Notes: generated from the letters alone by a model not told the origin. A stretch of 64,000 nt of DNA from Gimesia alba (GCF_007744675.1 NZ_CP036269.1:4133546-4197545), one strand, 5' to 3'; shown: positions 46,518-57,291, counted from the first letter of the stretch. Numbers and translations: made by a program.

Positions 46518-48665
46518 ATGACTGAACCAGACTTATCGACAACTGATAAAAAACTGCGTAGAATCTTGCTGTTCATAATCATAGCGAGCTTTGTCCTGAC
46601 GCCGATTGCCGCACCCGACGTCTGGTGGCAGTTGAGCCGGGGTCGTGTCGTAATGTCTGATCTCGCCCCTTCCGGCCCCATTTTAACAGCCGGCTCTCCG
46701 CTCGCTGAAGCAGACTGGCTGGGCGGGCTGCCATTTTATTTCTCGCTGCAACTGGCAGGTTTTTCCGGTCTGATGCTGTTGAAGTTCGCTGCCGTGGGTC
46801 TGCTCTTATATTTGTTCATGAAACGTTTTGAAGAATCATTGAACTGGCTGGCATTGGTCATTGCTGTATTGGTTCTGATGACCGGCGTTCCTGCCTGGCA
46901 ACCAACGCCGCGACTGCTCGACTGCTGGTTCCTGTTTCTTACCTGGATCCTCACCGCACGCTGGTGCCGGGAACCTGGTCCCCACAAACTGATACCCATC
47001 CTGGTCGTATTCGCACTCTGGGCCAACTCGGCACCGCTCTGCCTGCTGGGAGTCGCCGTCGTGGCATTGCTACCACATCTGCCTGGCATCCTCTCTGAAA
47101 AGAGTGTGCCTCTCAAACAAACCAATCTGTTGATTCTACTTTCCGTACTGGCACTCATGCTTACGCCCCGCGGGTGGTTTACCCCCTTCGATTCGTTCGT
47201 CCAACTATTCCCCGGCCTGTTTTATCATCAGGCTCTTCTATCACAGACAATCTGGCAGCCGACATTTCTTAACGGCGTCACGATCGAAGTCATCGGTCTG
47301 TCAATTCTGTCGATTGTCACGATTCTGTTTCTCATTTTAAAATCGACTTCCTGGGTAGAAACAGTCGCCTTTCTGGTCTTTGCGGTCCCTGCCTGGACCA
47401 ATTATGACAGCCTCGGCCCCTGTGCGATTGGCATGGCACTGGTTCTCTCACAGTCGATGGTGGCTCATCAATTCCAAGCCGATTTTGTAAAATGGAAACA
47501 GGCTGTTTCACCAACCCTCGCACGATATGTGTTCATACTCGGAATCCTGATCTTAAGCTGGAAATCGGCAGCTGGAAGTCTACCGGGGCAACCACAGCGT
47601 CTGGGTTGGGGAATCGCTCCCGAACTGGATATTTCAATACTGAATAACACCATTGGTCCCATCGATTACAAGGGCACCGCTCACGGCATGGGAATCGCGC
47701 CCACAGGTATGCTGTGCTGGATCAAAGCCAATCACAAAATCCAGCCGGTCAGAACACTCAGACAAGCCCTTTTGCAGGGACGTTTATTTGAAGAACTTTC
47801 TTTGAACGAAGAGTTATCCAACGGCTGGATTTTCCAGAAACCCCGCTCCGACGGCAGCTGGGGGGGGTGGTGGGTTCGTTTGAAAAACAGAGATTGCCAA
47901 TTGCTGCTGGTTCCCAATGGAGATGAAAAAACAATTCGCGCCCTGTTTGACAGTCGCTGGCAACCGATGTCGCTTGACGCCTCTGTCATTCCATATGGCT
48001 GGTCTGGCGAACTGCTGAGCAGCCCCAAAATTGTAGAACTGTTACCCGCCAAAGAGTTTGTGAATAGGGACCAGTGGATCTATTCGCTCCCCTCTCCCGC
48101 CGGAACCCCAGAATGCTCTGACTGGTGGGGAATCCTGACCGGCACTTCGAATCTGACGCCCGCGATCCTGCAGGCAAAAACATTCCGGGGAATGAAACTG
48201 TATACGGCGGCCCTCCGGGTGCTGCATCCGTTACTGCAACACAATCCGTCACCACAAGTGATTCGTGAGTTCCAACTCTGCCAGAAAGAACTGGCTTATC
48301 AGGAAAAACTGAATGTGGGACAGCACACTCCCAGTTCCCTCAGAGCATTTGCCCTGACCCAACTCGCAGGACAAGCCGATGAAGCCCTCGTGCTTGCGGG
48401 TCCTAAACTCAAGAGATCGGAAGAACCACTTCGTACATCAGACGCTTTTGAGCGTGCCATCCAGAACTATATCCAAGGGGACTGGGAAACCGCGCTTAAA
48501 ACTTTATCAGGCAATGATAGTGAAACTTTATACGCAAAAGCCCAAATCCAGTTGGAATCCGGTAATCCCGGCGGCGCTAAAAAAACATTCGGTGAACTGA
48601 TTCAAATTTATCCCAATGACCGACTGGTCGTTCCCAGTCAACAGATGTTGGACTCGCTTCCATGA
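46518..48665 (+). CDS. Polytopic membrane protein with C-terminal TPR-like region
   Basis: 715 residues. About ten to eleven hydrophobic helices occupy residues 15-355 (ILLFIIIASFVLTPIAA, LMLLKFAAVGLLLYLFM, LALVIAVLVLMTGVPA, LLILLSVLALML, VIGLSILSIVTILFLILK). An early loop reads PDVWWQLSRGR, the phrase seen in planctomycete membrane proteins that resemble GT-C glycosyltransferases (PDxWWxLxxG). Residues about 360-570 look like a soluble extracytoplasmic domain, and the end (AFERAIQNYIQGDWETALKT, AKAQIQLESGNPGGAKKTFGEL) is TPR-like. The stop overlaps the next gene by 4 bases (ATGA), so translation is coupled to the multiheme cytochrome. Enzymatic role not established. Confidence 0.75.
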   Translation: MTEPDLSTTDKKLRRILLFIIIASFVLTPIAAPDVWWQLSRGRVVMSDLAPSGPILTAGSPLAEADWLGGLPFYFSLQLAGFSGLMLLKFAAVGLLLYLFMKRFEESLNWLALVIAVLVLMTGVPAWQPTPRLLDCWFLFLTWILTARWCREPGPHKLIPILVVFALWANSAPLCLLGVAVVALLPHLPGILSEKSVPLKQTNLLILLSVLALMLTPRGWFTPFDSFVQLFPGLFYHQALLSQTIWQPTFLNGVTIEVIGLSILSIVTILFLILKSTSWVETVAFLVFAVPAWTNYDSLGPCAIGMALVLSQSMVAHQFQADFVKWKQAVSPTLARYVFILGILILSWKSAAGSLPGQPQRLGWGIAPELDISILNNTIGPIDYKGTAHGMGIAPTGMLCWIKANHKIQPVRTLRQALLQGRLFEELSLNEELSNGWIFQKPRSDGSWGGWWVRLKNRDCQLLLVPNGDEKTIRALFDSRWQPMSLDASVIPYGWSGELLSSPKIVELLPAKEFVNRDQWIYSLPSPAGTPECSDWWGILTGTSNLTPAILQAKTFRGMKLYTAALRVLHPLLQHNPSPQVIREFQLCQKELAYQEKLNVGQHTPSSLRAFALTQLAGQADEALVLAGPKLKRSEEPLRTSDAFERAIQNYIQGDWETALKTLSGNDSETLYAKAQIQLESGNPGGAKKTFGELIQIYPNDRLVVPSQQMLDSLP

Positions 48666-49831
48666 GCCAGAAATACCCGTTTATACCAGCACTGCTGATT
48701 CTGTTCCTGGCCTTCGCGTCAGGCACAGCCTGGTATCTGTACGGCTCGAAAAGTACAATTTCGTTTGTTCCCAATGTCCAATCTGCCGAACAACCGGTCA
48801 AAATGAAGCAGTGTTGTGAGTGCCATGAAAAAGTCTGTCAACAGTATGCAGGAGCCCCTCACCTCAGAACGCTGAGAAAAGCCACTGACCCAGGTGTGTT
48901 GGAGAAATTTGCCGGCAAAGAAATTACCCTCAAAGAAAATGGGCTCACCTATCGTTTTTACGAAGAAGATGATGCACTTTGGGTCAAGTGTGAGAATTAC
49001 CCAACACCGGTACGGATCGAATGGGTCTTCGGTTCCGGTCTGCACGCCATGACTCCCGTCTCTCTGTTCCCCAACGAAGCCGGAGAGTCTGAACTTCTGC
49101 AACACATTGTTTCCTGGTATCCCTCAGGAAAACTGGGAGTCACGCTCGGACTTCAGGAACTGGCACACAGTAAGACCGGTATTCAGACACTGGGCGAAGT
49201 CAGCTCGCATGCCAAAACGATGAACTGTTTTGGCTGTCACACATCTTACCTGGGTGATGTACCTGGCGAAATTGAACCCGCCCAGATGATCACAGGCGTC
49301 TCTTGCGCACGCTGTCACCTGAATGGTGAAGAACACATCAAAGCCGTCGAACAGGGTCAAAAAGACTTGAAGCTGGTCAAATGGAATCAACTGACGCCAC
49401 TCGAATCCATTAATCGTTGCGGCGAATGTCATCGACGTTCCGATCAACTTGAACCGGATGAACTCCACCCCGACAATGATCTTTTGATTCGATTTGCTCC
49501 GGTCGGCATGTCACAAAGCCCCTGCTTCCTGAAACAGTCTGAAGTCATACTGGCAGATGGAAAACCGGCCCGCTTTGACTGTACCACCTGCCACAATCCG
49601 CATCAACAGGCCAGCAGAGACCCCGAAGTCTATCGAAAGGTCTGCCTGAATTGTCACAGCGATCAGAAAAACCACGCGCCCATCTGTTCTAAAGAATCAA
49701 TGCAAAGCCAATGCCTGCAATGCCATATGCCCCCCGTCAACGTCCATGATAACCTCAACTTCACCGATCACTGGATACGAATCCGCGAGCGCGATCAAGA
49801 ATGCTTTCCGGAATTTCAGTTGAACAAATAA
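48662..49831 (+). CDS. Membrane-anchored seven-heme cytochrome c
   Basis: 389 residues. An N-terminal anchor/signal (FIPALLILFLAFASGTAWYLYG) precedes seven CxxCH motifs: CCECH (51-55), CFGCH, CARCH, CGECH, CTTCH, CLNCH and CLQCH. Spacing is clustered in the second half, as in cytochrome c554/NrfA-like multiheme families. The middle region (VRIEWVFGSGLHAMTPVSLF, VSWYPSGKLGVTLG) is a planctomycete-type insertion. It must be exported and matured by the cytochrome c system. It is translationally coupled to the preceding membrane protein (ATGA overlap), and upstream of an ABC exporter set. Role inferred: extracytoplasmic electron transfer; donor and acceptor unknown. Confidence 0.9.
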   Translation: MSQKYPFIPALLILFLAFASGTAWYLYGSKSTISFVPNVQSAEQPVKMKQCCECHEKVCQQYAGAPHLRTLRKATDPGVLEKFAGKEITLKENGLTYRFYEEDDALWVKCENYPTPVRIEWVFGSGLHAMTPVSLFPNEAGESELLQHIVSWYPSGKLGVTLGLQELAHSKTGIQTLGEVSSHAKTMNCFGCHTSYLGDVPGEIEPAQMITGVSCARCHLNGEEHIKAVEQGQKDLKLVKWNQLTPLESINRCGECHRRSDQLEPDELHPDNDLLIRFAPVGMSQSPCFLKQSEVILADGKPARFDCTTCHNPHQQASRDPEVYRKVCLNCHSDQKNHAPICSKESMQSQCLQCHMPPVNVHDNLNFTDHWIRIRERDQECFPEFQLNK

Positions 49832-49899
49832 AAAATGATATTGTCAGTCGCGTCTACATGCTCTACGATAAAGTCACGTCTTTTTCATAGAGGTATTCT

Positions 49900-50280
49900 G
49901 TGATCGGCAAACTGCTCACACTACTGTTATCACTACAGATCCTTGCCTGCCCCTTTAATTGCATGCAGAGTAGCGTAGAAGATACAGACACAGCAGGTCA
50001 CAGTTGCTGCAGTCATTGCCAGCCCCTGTCAACGGATAACCCACTGGCCCCAGAGCCCGTTTCATCGGATTCTTGCCAGTGCTTTTGCTCAGGCGCAATT
50101 CTGGAAAACGTCAACCAGTTCGAACAGACAAACCTGATCGTACTCTGGTTTGCGATCCCACAACAGAACGCCTCATTTCAACCAAATAGCACCAATCATC
50201 CGACTGGTATCGTTCTCTTAGATGCCTCTCAGCCATCAGGCCGTGCGCTGCGCTGTCTGCAGATGTCATATCAGTGCTGA
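49900..50280 (+). CDS. Small Cys-rich exported protein
   Basis: 126 residues from a GTG at 49900 with AGAGGT six bases upstream. An N-terminal hydrophobic stretch (LLTLLLSLQILACPF) serves as a signal or lipoprotein-like leader. Cysteines are clustered: Cys17 and 21, then HSCCSHC (36-40) and SCQCFC (59-63), with two more at the end. Paired cysteines and a His suggest metal or copper binding, but no known family was recognised. It sits 68 bases after the cytochrome and 113 before an ABC permease, all on one strand. Role unknown; a metallochaperone-like function is only a guess. Confidence 0.62.
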   Translation: MIGKLLTLLLSLQILACPFNCMQSSVEDTDTAGHSCCSHCQPLSTDNPLAPEPVSSDSCQCFCSGAILENVNQFEQTNLIVLWFAIPQQNASFQPNSTNHPTGIVLLDASQPSGRALRCLQMSYQC

Positions 50281-50393
50281 TTCTCTTCTGAGTATTCGAC
50301 TCTCGAATTTCACTCGATTTCCGATTCGATTCAGGCTGCGCGTGAAGCAACTTCATTGTTCCACGCTTCCCTGAAACCTCAGAATGACGTTCT

Positions 50394-51563
50394 ATGATCT
50401 GGTTTTCTTTAATTCCCTGGGAATATGGCGTGCGCAACCTATTTCGGCGCCCGGTCCGTACCCTGCTGACGCTCACCGGTTTGACAACTGTGATTGTACT
50501 GGTGTTTGTCGTGATCGGTTTCATCCGCGGTCTGGAACATTCACTGACCGTCAGCGGCGATCCGAAAGTGGCGATCCTGTTCTCGCTGGGGATGGGAGAA
50601 AATCTGGAATATTCATCGATTCCCATGCGAACCAATGAGTTGGTTTCCGCCAGTGTATCCGGCATCAAAACCTTTCATGATCGGAAATACGTTTCACCGG
50701 AACTATATCTGGGAACACAGATTCAAGTCCCCGGTCAATCAGAAACGACAATGGGCCTGGTACGTGGCGTAACCCAGTCAGTACTGTTAGTACGGAGACA
50801 GGTGGAACTGGAATCCGGAAGTTGGCCAGGACCGGGAGAGATCATCGTAGGACAACTGGCGGCGACAAAACTCGGACTCTCTCGGCAGCAATTATCCGTC
50901 GGCAGAGAACTGAATCTGGAAGGCCGAACCTGGCGGATCAGCGGAACCTTTTCCGCCGCAGGTTCTGCATTTGAATCGGAAATCTGGTGCCGCCTGGATG
51001 AATTGCAGCAGGCGATGAAACGTCAGGATTTGAGTCTCGTTGCCATGACATTAAATTCCCCATCCGACTACCCGGACCTGAACCTGTTCTGCAAGGAACG
51101 GCTGGATCTGGAACTGCAATCCATTCGCGAGGTCGAATACTACCAGAGTTTGAAAAAAGATTATGGCCCGATTCGGATGCTGGCCTGGCTCGTTGTCTTT
51201 TTAGTTTCGGGCGCGGGCGTCTTTGCCGGTTTGAATACGCTCTATGGTGCTGTTGTAGGCCGAACCAGAGAACTCTCAACCCTGCAGACATTAGGCTTTT
51301 TACGACGTGCCATTGTCATCAGTTTAATTCAGGAAGGCCTGCTGCTGGCCACTGCGGCCAGCCTGATCGCAGCGTTGATCGCGATCTTCCTGATCAATGG
51401 CGTTTCCGTACGGTTTACGATGGGCGCCTTCACACTACAGATTGACAGCATCTCGCTGTTGATTGGCTGCGGTGTCGGAATCCTGCTCGGCTTACTGGGG
51501 GCAATTCCCCCTGCCCTGCGGGCACTCCGCTTACCCGTAATCGATGGATTAAAATCAGTTTAA
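50394..51563 (+). CDS. ABC transporter permease (FtsX/MacB type), first of two
   Basis: 389 residues. Topology of MacB/LolCE-type permeases: an N-terminal helix ([21 protein letters not shown]), a long extracytoplasmic domain (residues about 45-255), then three C-terminal helices ([61 protein letters not shown]) ending in [13 protein letters not shown]. FtsX motif text is [23 protein letters not shown] ([20 protein letters not shown]). It probably forms a heterodimer with the second permease at 54449 and uses the ATPase at 53721. The lipoprotein gene follows at 52 bases. Confidence 0.88.
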   Translation: MIWFSLIPWEYGVRNLFRRPVRTLLTLTGLTTVIVLVFVVIGFIRGLEHSLTVSGDPKVAILFSLGMGENLEYSSIPMRTNELVSASVSGIKTFHDRKYVSPELYLGTQIQVPGQSETTMGLVRGVTQSVLLVRRQVELESGSWPGPGEIIVGQLAATKLGLSRQQLSVGRELNLEGRTWRISGTFSAAGSAFESEIWCRLDELQQAMKRQDLSLVAMTLNSPSDYPDLNLFCKERLDLELQSIREVEYYQSLKKDYGPIRMLAWLVVFLVSGAGVFAGLNTLYGAVVGRTRELSTLQTLGFLRRAIVISLIQEGLLLATAASLIAALIAIFLINGVSVRFTMGAFTLQIDSISLLIGCGVGILLGLLGAIPPALRALRLPVIDGLKSV

Positions 51564-51615
51564 CAACCGCTCGAATATCGCTTTCGAGCACACATTTTTA
51601 AAAAGGATTGAAAAC

Positions 51616-52161
51616 ATGAAACAGTTATTCTCTCACAGCCTGTTGTTCTCAGTCGCAGCCTGCTTCTTCGTTGGTTGCGGAAACACGACTTCAACACCTG
51701 AAAGCAACAGTACGACTGAAGCAACGACAACTGCCCCAGCGGCAAGTTCCAAAGTGTTACTTGGCAGCGAGCCGGCGGGCGCCAAAGAAGTCATCGATGC
51801 CCGCAAGTCAGCTCAAAATGACGAAGAAGTCATTCTCGTCGGTCGCATTGGCGGCAGTGAAAATCCCTGGGTCGATGGGCGCGCGGTGTTTTCCATTGTT
51901 GACAATTCCTTAAAAGCCTGTAGCGATATTCCCGGCGATGGATGCAAAAAGCCATGGGATTACTGCTGTGAAACGGACAAACTCCCAACAGCGATGGCGC
52001 TCATCAAAGTCGTGGATGATGAGGGAACGCTCATTAAAGAAGACGCCCGTAAGTTGCTCAATCTGAAAGAGCTGCAAACCGTCGTCGTTAAAGGCAAAGC
52101 CCAACGGGATGATGCAGGCAATCTGACCGTGTTTGCAAACGGAATTTTTGTACGGAACTAA
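51616..52161 (+). CDS. Lipoprotein with OB-fold-like domain, ABC exporter-linked
   Basis: 181 residues from ATG 51616 with AAAGGA upstream. The signal peptide ends in a lipobox: SVAACFFVGCGN, with Cys21 as probable lipidated residue. A Thr/Ser-rich linker follows, then a compact beta domain (EEVILVGRIGGSENPWVDGRA ... TVVVKGKAQRDDAGNLTVFA) resembling OB-fold modules. It also carries a Cys-rich loop CSDIPGDGCKKPWDYCCE that might bind metal or form disulfides. It is located between permease one and the membrane fusion protein (3-base gap), so it is probably an accessory of the exporter or its cargo sensor. Function not known. Confidence 0.7.
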   Translation: MKQLFSHSLLFSVAACFFVGCGNTTSTPESNSTTEATTTAPAASSKVLLGSEPAGAKEVIDARKSAQNDEEVILVGRIGGSENPWVDGRAVFSIVDNSLKACSDIPGDGCKKPWDYCCETDKLPTAMALIKVVDDEGTLIKEDARKLLNLKELQTVVVKGKAQRDDAGNLTVFANGIFVRN

Positions 52162-52164
52162 ACC

Positions 52165-53718
52165 ATGTCACAAGTTGATTTATCACAATTAGCCATTGAT
52201 CGCAGTGCGCCCTCGTCAGTCCGAGGGCACACGCGACTGCGATTCATCACGCGCTATCTCCTGCCGGGCACACTCCTGTTTGGTTTCTTGGGATTGATCT
52301 ACTGGGTCTCACACGATCTGATATTTCCTCCCAAGCCAGTCACCGTCATGCCGGTGATTGTCACCCAATCGAAAATGCGAAATGCCGGTACGCCTCTCTT
52401 TCAGGCAGCCGGGTGGGTCGAACCGCGGCCCACCCCCATTCGCGTGGCAGCGCTCGCACCAGGAGTGGTCGAACAACTTCTGGTTGTGGAAGACCAGTTT
52501 GTCAAACAGGGAGAACCGATCGCCTTGCTCGTGAAAGAGGATTCCGAGTTGACTCTCAAACACGCCATCGCCAGTATGCAGTTAAGAGAAGCTGAACTAC
52601 AACAAGCGCAGGCGACGTTAAAGGCGTCTCAAATTCGTCTCGACCAGCCCGTCCACCGAGAAGCAGTTTTAAGGGCAGCTGAAGCCGCGCTGGCGAAAAT
52701 TGAGACCGAGTTAAAAAACCTGCCCTTCATGGTTCGCCGCGCCAAAGCAGAGATGAATTTCGCCAAAAATGACTATGACCGCCGGATTTCGGCAAAAACA
52801 GCGGTGACCCAACGCACCATCGATGAATCGTTAACCGAACTGGAATCCGCCCGGGCCGCCTATGAAGAGTTGGAGGGCCGCAAAACCTCTCTGGTCGCCG
52901 AACGAAACGCCTTAAAAGCACGTACGGATGCACTCCAAACAGAATATGAATTACTCACTGAAGAAACACAGGCCCGCGATGAAAACAGTGCCAAAGTTCA
53001 AGCAGCAGCCGCACGACTGGAACAGGCACGGGTTGCGGTGGCTGAAGCCAGACTGGCATTGGACCGCATGACTATCCGCGCGCCGGTCGCGGGCCGTATC
53101 TATCGACTGATCGGGCACCCCGGCTCCAGTGTCGGAAACATGCTGACTCAAATGACCGGCTACGACGGCAGCACCGTGGTCACAATGTATCGCCCGGAAA
53201 TGTTACAGATTCGTGTCGACGTCCGCTTTGAAGATATTCCCAAAGTCAGTCTGAACCAGCCCGTGCAAATCAACAACCCCGCGCTGAGTCAACCGGTGAC
53301 CGGCAAAGTCCTTTACATCAGCTCCGAAGCAGACATTCAGAAAAACACATTGCAGGTCAAAGTCGAAATCGAGAATGCATCCCCGCTACTCAAGCCGGAA
53401 ATGCTGGTCGATGTGACGTTTCTGGCCCCCGAACTCCAGACCGAATCTTCAGAATCGAATGAAGAAACCCGCTTTTATGTCCCTCGCAAGATGCTGGAAC
53501 AGGCAGAATCGGGCCAGACGTTTGTCTGGATCGTAGATCAATCAACACAGATCGCACGGCGTCAGCAGATCGAAATCAGTCAAACTACGCCAGGTCCCCT
53601 GGTGGAAGTGACGAAAGGTTTAAACCCGACCAGTCATCTGATCTCTTCTTCCACCGCAGACCTCATGCCGGGAGAACGCATTAAAATCACTGGTGAATCC
53701 GATCAGGAAGGAAACTAA
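52165..53718 (+). CDS. Membrane fusion (HlyD/MacA-like) protein of an ABC exporter
   Basis: 517 residues. An N-terminal cytoplasmic tail and one helix ([22 protein letters not shown], residues 30-52) precede a lipoyl-type half ([29 protein letters not shown]). A long alpha-helical coiled-coil hairpin (residues about 125-300) follows, then the second lipoyl half ([20 protein letters not shown]) and a beta-barrel/MP domain ([23 protein letters not shown]). This is the classical periplasmic adaptor layout. It begins 3 bases after the lipoprotein gene and ends 2 bases before the ATPase gene, so the set is an operon. It would link inner-membrane permeases to an outer-membrane channel; no TolC-like gene is in the window. 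Confidence 0.9.
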   Translation: MSQVDLSQLAIDRSAPSSVRGHTRLRFITRYLLPGTLLFGFLGLIYWVSHDLIFPPKPVTVMPVIVTQSKMRNAGTPLFQAAGWVEPRPTPIRVAALAPGVVEQLLVVEDQFVKQGEPIALLVKEDSELTLKHAIASMQLREAELQQAQATLKASQIRLDQPVHREAVLRAAEAALAKIETELKNLPFMVRRAKAEMNFAKNDYDRRISAKTAVTQRTIDESLTELESARAAYEELEGRKTSLVAERNALKARTDALQTEYELLTEETQARDENSAKVQAAAARLEQARVAVAEARLALDRMTIRAPVAGRIYRLIGHPGSSVGNMLTQMTGYDGSTVVTMYRPEMLQIRVDVRFEDIPKVSLNQPVQINNPALSQPVTGKVLYISSEADIQKNTLQVKVEIENASPLLKPEMLVDVTFLAPELQTESSESNEETRFYVPRKMLEQAESGQTFVWIVDQSTQIARRQQIEISQTTPGPLVEVTKGLNPTSHLISSSTADLMPGERIKITGESDQEGN

Positions 53719-53720
53719 GC

Positions 53721-54452
53721 ATGTCACTCGTCACCATCAACAACCTGATGAAACAATACCATAAAGGGGGTGAGACCATCACGCCTCTGGATCAGGTTTC
53801 ACTCCAAATAGAACAGGGAGAGTTCCTGTCGTTAATGGGCGCCAGTGGAACCGGAAAATCAACTCTGCTGAATCTGATTGCCAGCATTGATCGCCCTGAC
53901 TCCGGTTCGATTATCGTGGATGGCACTGAAATCACGGCACTCTCCCGCTCAAAACTGGCACGCTGGCGAGCCGCGAATATGGGTTATATTTTTCAGACAC
54001 ACAATCTGGTCCCTGTACTCACCGCCTATGAAAATGTGGAACTTCCGTTATTGCTGCTCCCCATGTCCCGCAACGAACGAAAAAAGCGTGTGCAAGTCGC
54101 GCTACAGGCAGTTGACCTACTCGATCGAGCCGACCACTATCCACGCCAGATGTCAGGAGGACAGGAACAGCGTGTGGGCATCGCCCGGGCGATTGTGAAA
54201 CACCCGAAAATTGTCGTCGCCGACGAACCCACGGGCGATCTGGACCCGGAAACATCGGAACAAATTCTAGACCTGCTGCAACGGCTCAATCGAGAGCTGG
54301 ACATTACAATGCTCATGGTCACCCATGATTCCGAGGCAGCGCATATCGCAGACCGGCAGTTCTATCTTGATCACGGAAAACTCGTCTTGGTAAGTCAAGA
54401 AAGGCCCCAAGCCCTCGCAACCTCCGGCGCCTCCAGTGAGGAACAATTATGA
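53721..54452 (+). CDS. ABC transporter ATPase (MacB/LolD family)
   Basis: 243 residues, single nucleotide-binding domain. Walker [10 protein letters not shown] (40-48), Q-loop [14 protein letters not shown], signature [14 protein letters not shown] (144-157; the second position is Ser as in LSGGQ), Walker B IVVADEP (164-170) with catalytic Glu169, D-loop GDLD and H-loop MVTHD. All residues for ATP hydrolysis are present. The text after the Q-loop ([12 protein letters not shown]) is characteristic of the MacB/LolD/FtsE group. AGGAAGG precedes the ATG. Its end overlaps the second permease by 4 bases (ATGA). It energises export or lipoprotein/peptide extraction; cargo unknown. Confidence 0.95.
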   Translation: MSLVTINNLMKQYHKGGETITPLDQVSLQIEQGEFLSLMGASGTGKSTLLNLIASIDRPDSGSIIVDGTEITALSRSKLARWRAANMGYIFQTHNLVPVLTAYENVELPLLLLPMSRNERKKRVQVALQAVDLLDRADHYPRQMSGGQEQRVGIARAIVKHPKIVVADEPTGDLDPETSEQILDLLQRLNRELDITMLMVTHDSEAAHIADRQFYLDHGKLVLVSQERPQALATSGASSEEQL

Positions 54453-55588
54453 AGTTGGTTGGTTATATTCTGAAAACACTCTGGGGACACCGAGCCCGCA
54501 CGATGCTTACTGTCGCCGGTTCAGCAGTCGCGTTATTTGTGTTCTGCTTCATCCAATCCATTCAGGAGGGGATGAACGATTTGAAACAGCGCCAGGAGGC
54601 CCGCGGTTCGTTGATCGTGTTCCAAGCCAATAAGTTCTGCCCCGCCACCAGTCACCTGCCTCAGGACTACGATCAACAAATTTCGAAGTTCGCAGGTGTG
54701 AAAGACGTCGTACCAATTCAGGTCTTCACGAACAATTGTCGTGCGAGTCTGGATGTCGTCGTGTTCTATGGTGTCCCCCCGAATAAACTGCGCACCGCGC
54801 GGGACTTTCAATTCATCTCCGGCAACTGGACTGAATTTGAAACCCATCAGGACGCCGCCATCATCGGACAGGCTGTCGCGTCCCGGCGCGGGATCAATGT
54901 CGGCGATAAATTTTCCATCGGCGACCTTTCAGTGAATGTCGCCGGTATTTATCAAAGTGACAACCCGGCTGAAGAGAATTACATTTATAGTCACTTGGAA
55001 TTCTTACAGCGACGTCAAGGCGTCAATCTAGTGGGAACGGTCACACAACTGGAAGTCATCCTGCAACCAGGCACTGATCCGATCTCAGTCAGTGACGCCA
55101 TTGATGAACGCTTTCGCGGTGGTCCTGTAGAAACCAACACGCGCGCCAAAGGGGTCTTTCAGGCCAAAAGTCTTGGTGACTTATCCCAACTGATTGAAAT
55201 GGCACACTATCTGGGTCTGGCCTGTGTCGGACTGGTTCTGGCACTGGTCGCTACCACAACGCTGATGTCTGTTGAAGACCGAATTCAGGAACATGCGGTC
55301 TTGCGGACACTCGGCTTTTCGGGCTTCAAAGTGTTTGGACTGGTGCTCGCAGAGAGTACGTTACTCAGTCTCGCAGGAGGCCTGGTGGGAGTCGGAACCG
55401 CGTTGATCATTCTCAAACTTAGCAGTCTTTCCGTGGGAGCCGAAGCAGTTACCGTCGCCTTTATCCCCTCTCTGCATCTGGCCTGGGTCGGAATCTTGTT
55501 GGCGCTGGGTACGGGTATTTGCGCGGGTATTGTTCCTGCCTGTTATGCCTCACGTGCGGAAATCGTCCCCGCATTAAGGCACATTTAG
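54449..55588 (+). CDS. ABC transporter permease (FtsX/MacB type), second
   Basis: 379 residues, translationally coupled to the ATPase by a 4-base overlap. N-terminal helix [20 protein letters not shown], then a large extracytoplasmic domain (residues about 40-245), then three C-terminal helices ([62 protein letters not shown]), closing with [13 protein letters not shown]. FtsX motif: [23 protein letters not shown]. It resembles the first permease in layout but not closely in sequence, suggesting a heterodimer as in LolCE. It is convergent, 6 bases apart, with a DUF1501 gene. Confidence 0.9.
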   Translation: MKLVGYILKTLWGHRARTMLTVAGSAVALFVFCFIQSIQEGMNDLKQRQEARGSLIVFQANKFCPATSHLPQDYDQQISKFAGVKDVVPIQVFTNNCRASLDVVVFYGVPPNKLRTARDFQFISGNWTEFETHQDAAIIGQAVASRRGINVGDKFSIGDLSVNVAGIYQSDNPAEENYIYSHLEFLQRRQGVNLVGTVTQLEVILQPGTDPISVSDAIDERFRGGPVETNTRAKGVFQAKSLGDLSQLIEMAHYLGLACVGLVLALVATTTLMSVEDRIQEHAVLRTLGFSGFKVFGLVLAESTLLSLAGGLVGVGTALIILKLSSLSVGAEAVTVAFIPSLHLAWVGILLALGTGICAGIVPACYASRAEIVPALRHI

Positions 55589-55594
55589 AACCGC

Positions 55595-57040
55595 CTAGGT
55601 AAGCCCCGGAATGGACTCTCCTTCGTAGATATAGTGCGGCCGATCCACTTCGTCGTGCCAATACATGGTTTTTGGCAAGCCTAAAGCGCGGTAGATCGTT
55701 GCAGCAAAGTTTTCAGGCTTCTGTGGTTGATCGATGGGAAATCCGCCAATTTTATCCGTCTTACCAACAACGCGGCCCCCTTTGATTCCACCGCCGGCCA
55801 GAAACACGGATTGCACAGCGCCCCAATGATCGCGGCCCGGTAAATCATAAACGCGGGCCAGTTGAGAAATCTTGGGAGTCCGACCAAATTCACTGCACAT
55901 CACAACCAGTGTATCCTTGAGCTGACCACTGTCTGCCAGATCATCCAGCAACGCGGAAACGGCCCGGTCCGTGGGTGGCATTAAATTATCTTTGAGATGC
56001 GGGAACATATTACCGTGTGTATCCCACGATTCGTTATTCCCCAGATTCACCTGCACCAGATTCACTCCGGTTTGAATCAGACGTCGTGCCATCAGTAATG
56101 ACCAGCCAAACGAGTTTTTACCATAACGCTCCTGAATCTTGTCATCTGCGTTTGTGACATCCATCGCGTAATGAACTTTCTCATCATTTAAGAGAGAAAT
56201 CGCGGCACTGCGATAACGATCGAAACTTTCCACCTGACCGGCGCTGTCCAGCACGCGGCGTTGTTTCCCTAATTCTTTCAACAGACTGAGCCGATTATTC
56301 ATCCGTCCCTGGGTCATGCCTTGAGACAGTTTCAGGTGCGGCGTCTGAAACAAACGCTTGTCGGCAGCCCCCCGTTCCTGATGATCGAAATCATACTGCG
56401 GAAACGCACCATACGATTTACTATGAAACGGCGATGCTTCGATGAACCAGGGATCACGATTCGATCCCATCTTGCCGGCAAATTGTCCGGGGATCACGCG
56501 GCCGGAATTATGTACAATTTTATCCGGCAATACGATCGCAGGTGGTAGATTGGTGCGGGAACGAATCACATCACCGGCAATGGCGGCAATGGAAGGATGG
56601 TCGGTGCTCATCGGCCGGCTCGGGTTAAAGCCGACAGGAACATCTGACCGCCCGGTCAACATGATGTGATGCCCCATCGAATGCTCGTTCGAACCATGCG
56701 TCAAAGAACGACATAAGGACCAGAGATGACTCCGCTGTGCTAACATCGGCAGATGTTCGGAAATCTGCAGCCCTGGAATTTTTGTCGCTATTGGATTGAA
56801 TTCGCCTCTTATCTCATCACTGGCATTCGGTTTCATGTCGAAACTCTCATGCTGTGACAGGCCACCCGATAGAAAAATAAAGATGCAAGACTTTGCGGTC
56901 TGATGTTTGGGGGGCGCAGCTGCTTCAACCCGTAATGCGTCCAGATGGTTCATTCCCAATCCGAGCAGGCCTATCGAGCCTACTTCCAGAGCCGTGCGGC
57001 GGGAAATAGGGGGATGGCTGGCAGAGTTATAAGCAGTCAT
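55595..57040 (-). CDS. DUF1501 family protein
   Basis: 481 residues. N-terminal Tat-like stretch: ISRRTALEVGSIGLLGLGMN. Core features: CIFIFLSGGLSQHESFDMKP, EIRGEFNPIATKIPGLQISEHLP, SLTHGSNEHSMGHHIMLTG, VQVNLGNNESWDTHG, VVMCSEFGRTPKISQ and GRDHWGAVQSVFLAGGG. It is more diverged from the two other DUF1501 proteins here than they are from each other (SLTHGSNEHSMGHH versus SLVGAEGRHDSF). It is monocistronic and convergent with the ABC operon. No DUF1549/1553 partner is next to it. Enzymatic role unknown. Confidence 0.88.
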   Translation of the reverse strand: MTAYNSASHPPISRRTALEVGSIGLLGLGMNHLDALRVEAAAPPKHQTAKSCIFIFLSGGLSQHESFDMKPNASDEIRGEFNPIATKIPGLQISEHLPMLAQRSHLWSLCRSLTHGSNEHSMGHHIMLTGRSDVPVGFNPSRPMSTDHPSIAAIAGDVIRSRTNLPPAIVLPDKIVHNSGRVIPGQFAGKMGSNRDPWFIEASPFHSKSYGAFPQYDFDHQERGAADKRLFQTPHLKLSQGMTQGRMNNRLSLLKELGKQRRVLDSAGQVESFDRYRSAAISLLNDEKVHYAMDVTNADDKIQERYGKNSFGWSLLMARRLIQTGVNLVQVNLGNNESWDTHGNMFPHLKDNLMPPTDRAVSALLDDLADSGQLKDTLVVMCSEFGRTPKISQLARVYDLPGRDHWGAVQSVFLAGGGIKGGRVVGKTDKIGGFPIDQPQKPENFAATIYRALGLPKTMYWHDEVDRPHYIYEGESIPGLT

Positions 57041-57291
57041 CGCGACTCTCCTAAATCCAAGAGATGATTTTGAAGCGCAAAAGGGATATCTTAATATACT
57101 TTACAATGCATCAATATAATCTAATGCGTTTTGGATGAAAAGTCCAATTGAAAGTATCTATTCGATCACTTCTGTTTTTATATTTTTCGTATCACACAGA
57201 CATTCAGCACAACCTGTTTAAAAAAAAACACCTGTTTTCCAGGACTTCGACAGAGCGGTCTGGATTCAAAAAAACTCGACTCATATTTTGA

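Noticed and set aside
46518..55588. Multidrug MacAB efflux pump as a firm call
   Set aside because: The ATPase is a single-domain protein with two separate permeases and an intervening lipoprotein, unlike fused MacB; cargo cannot be inferred.
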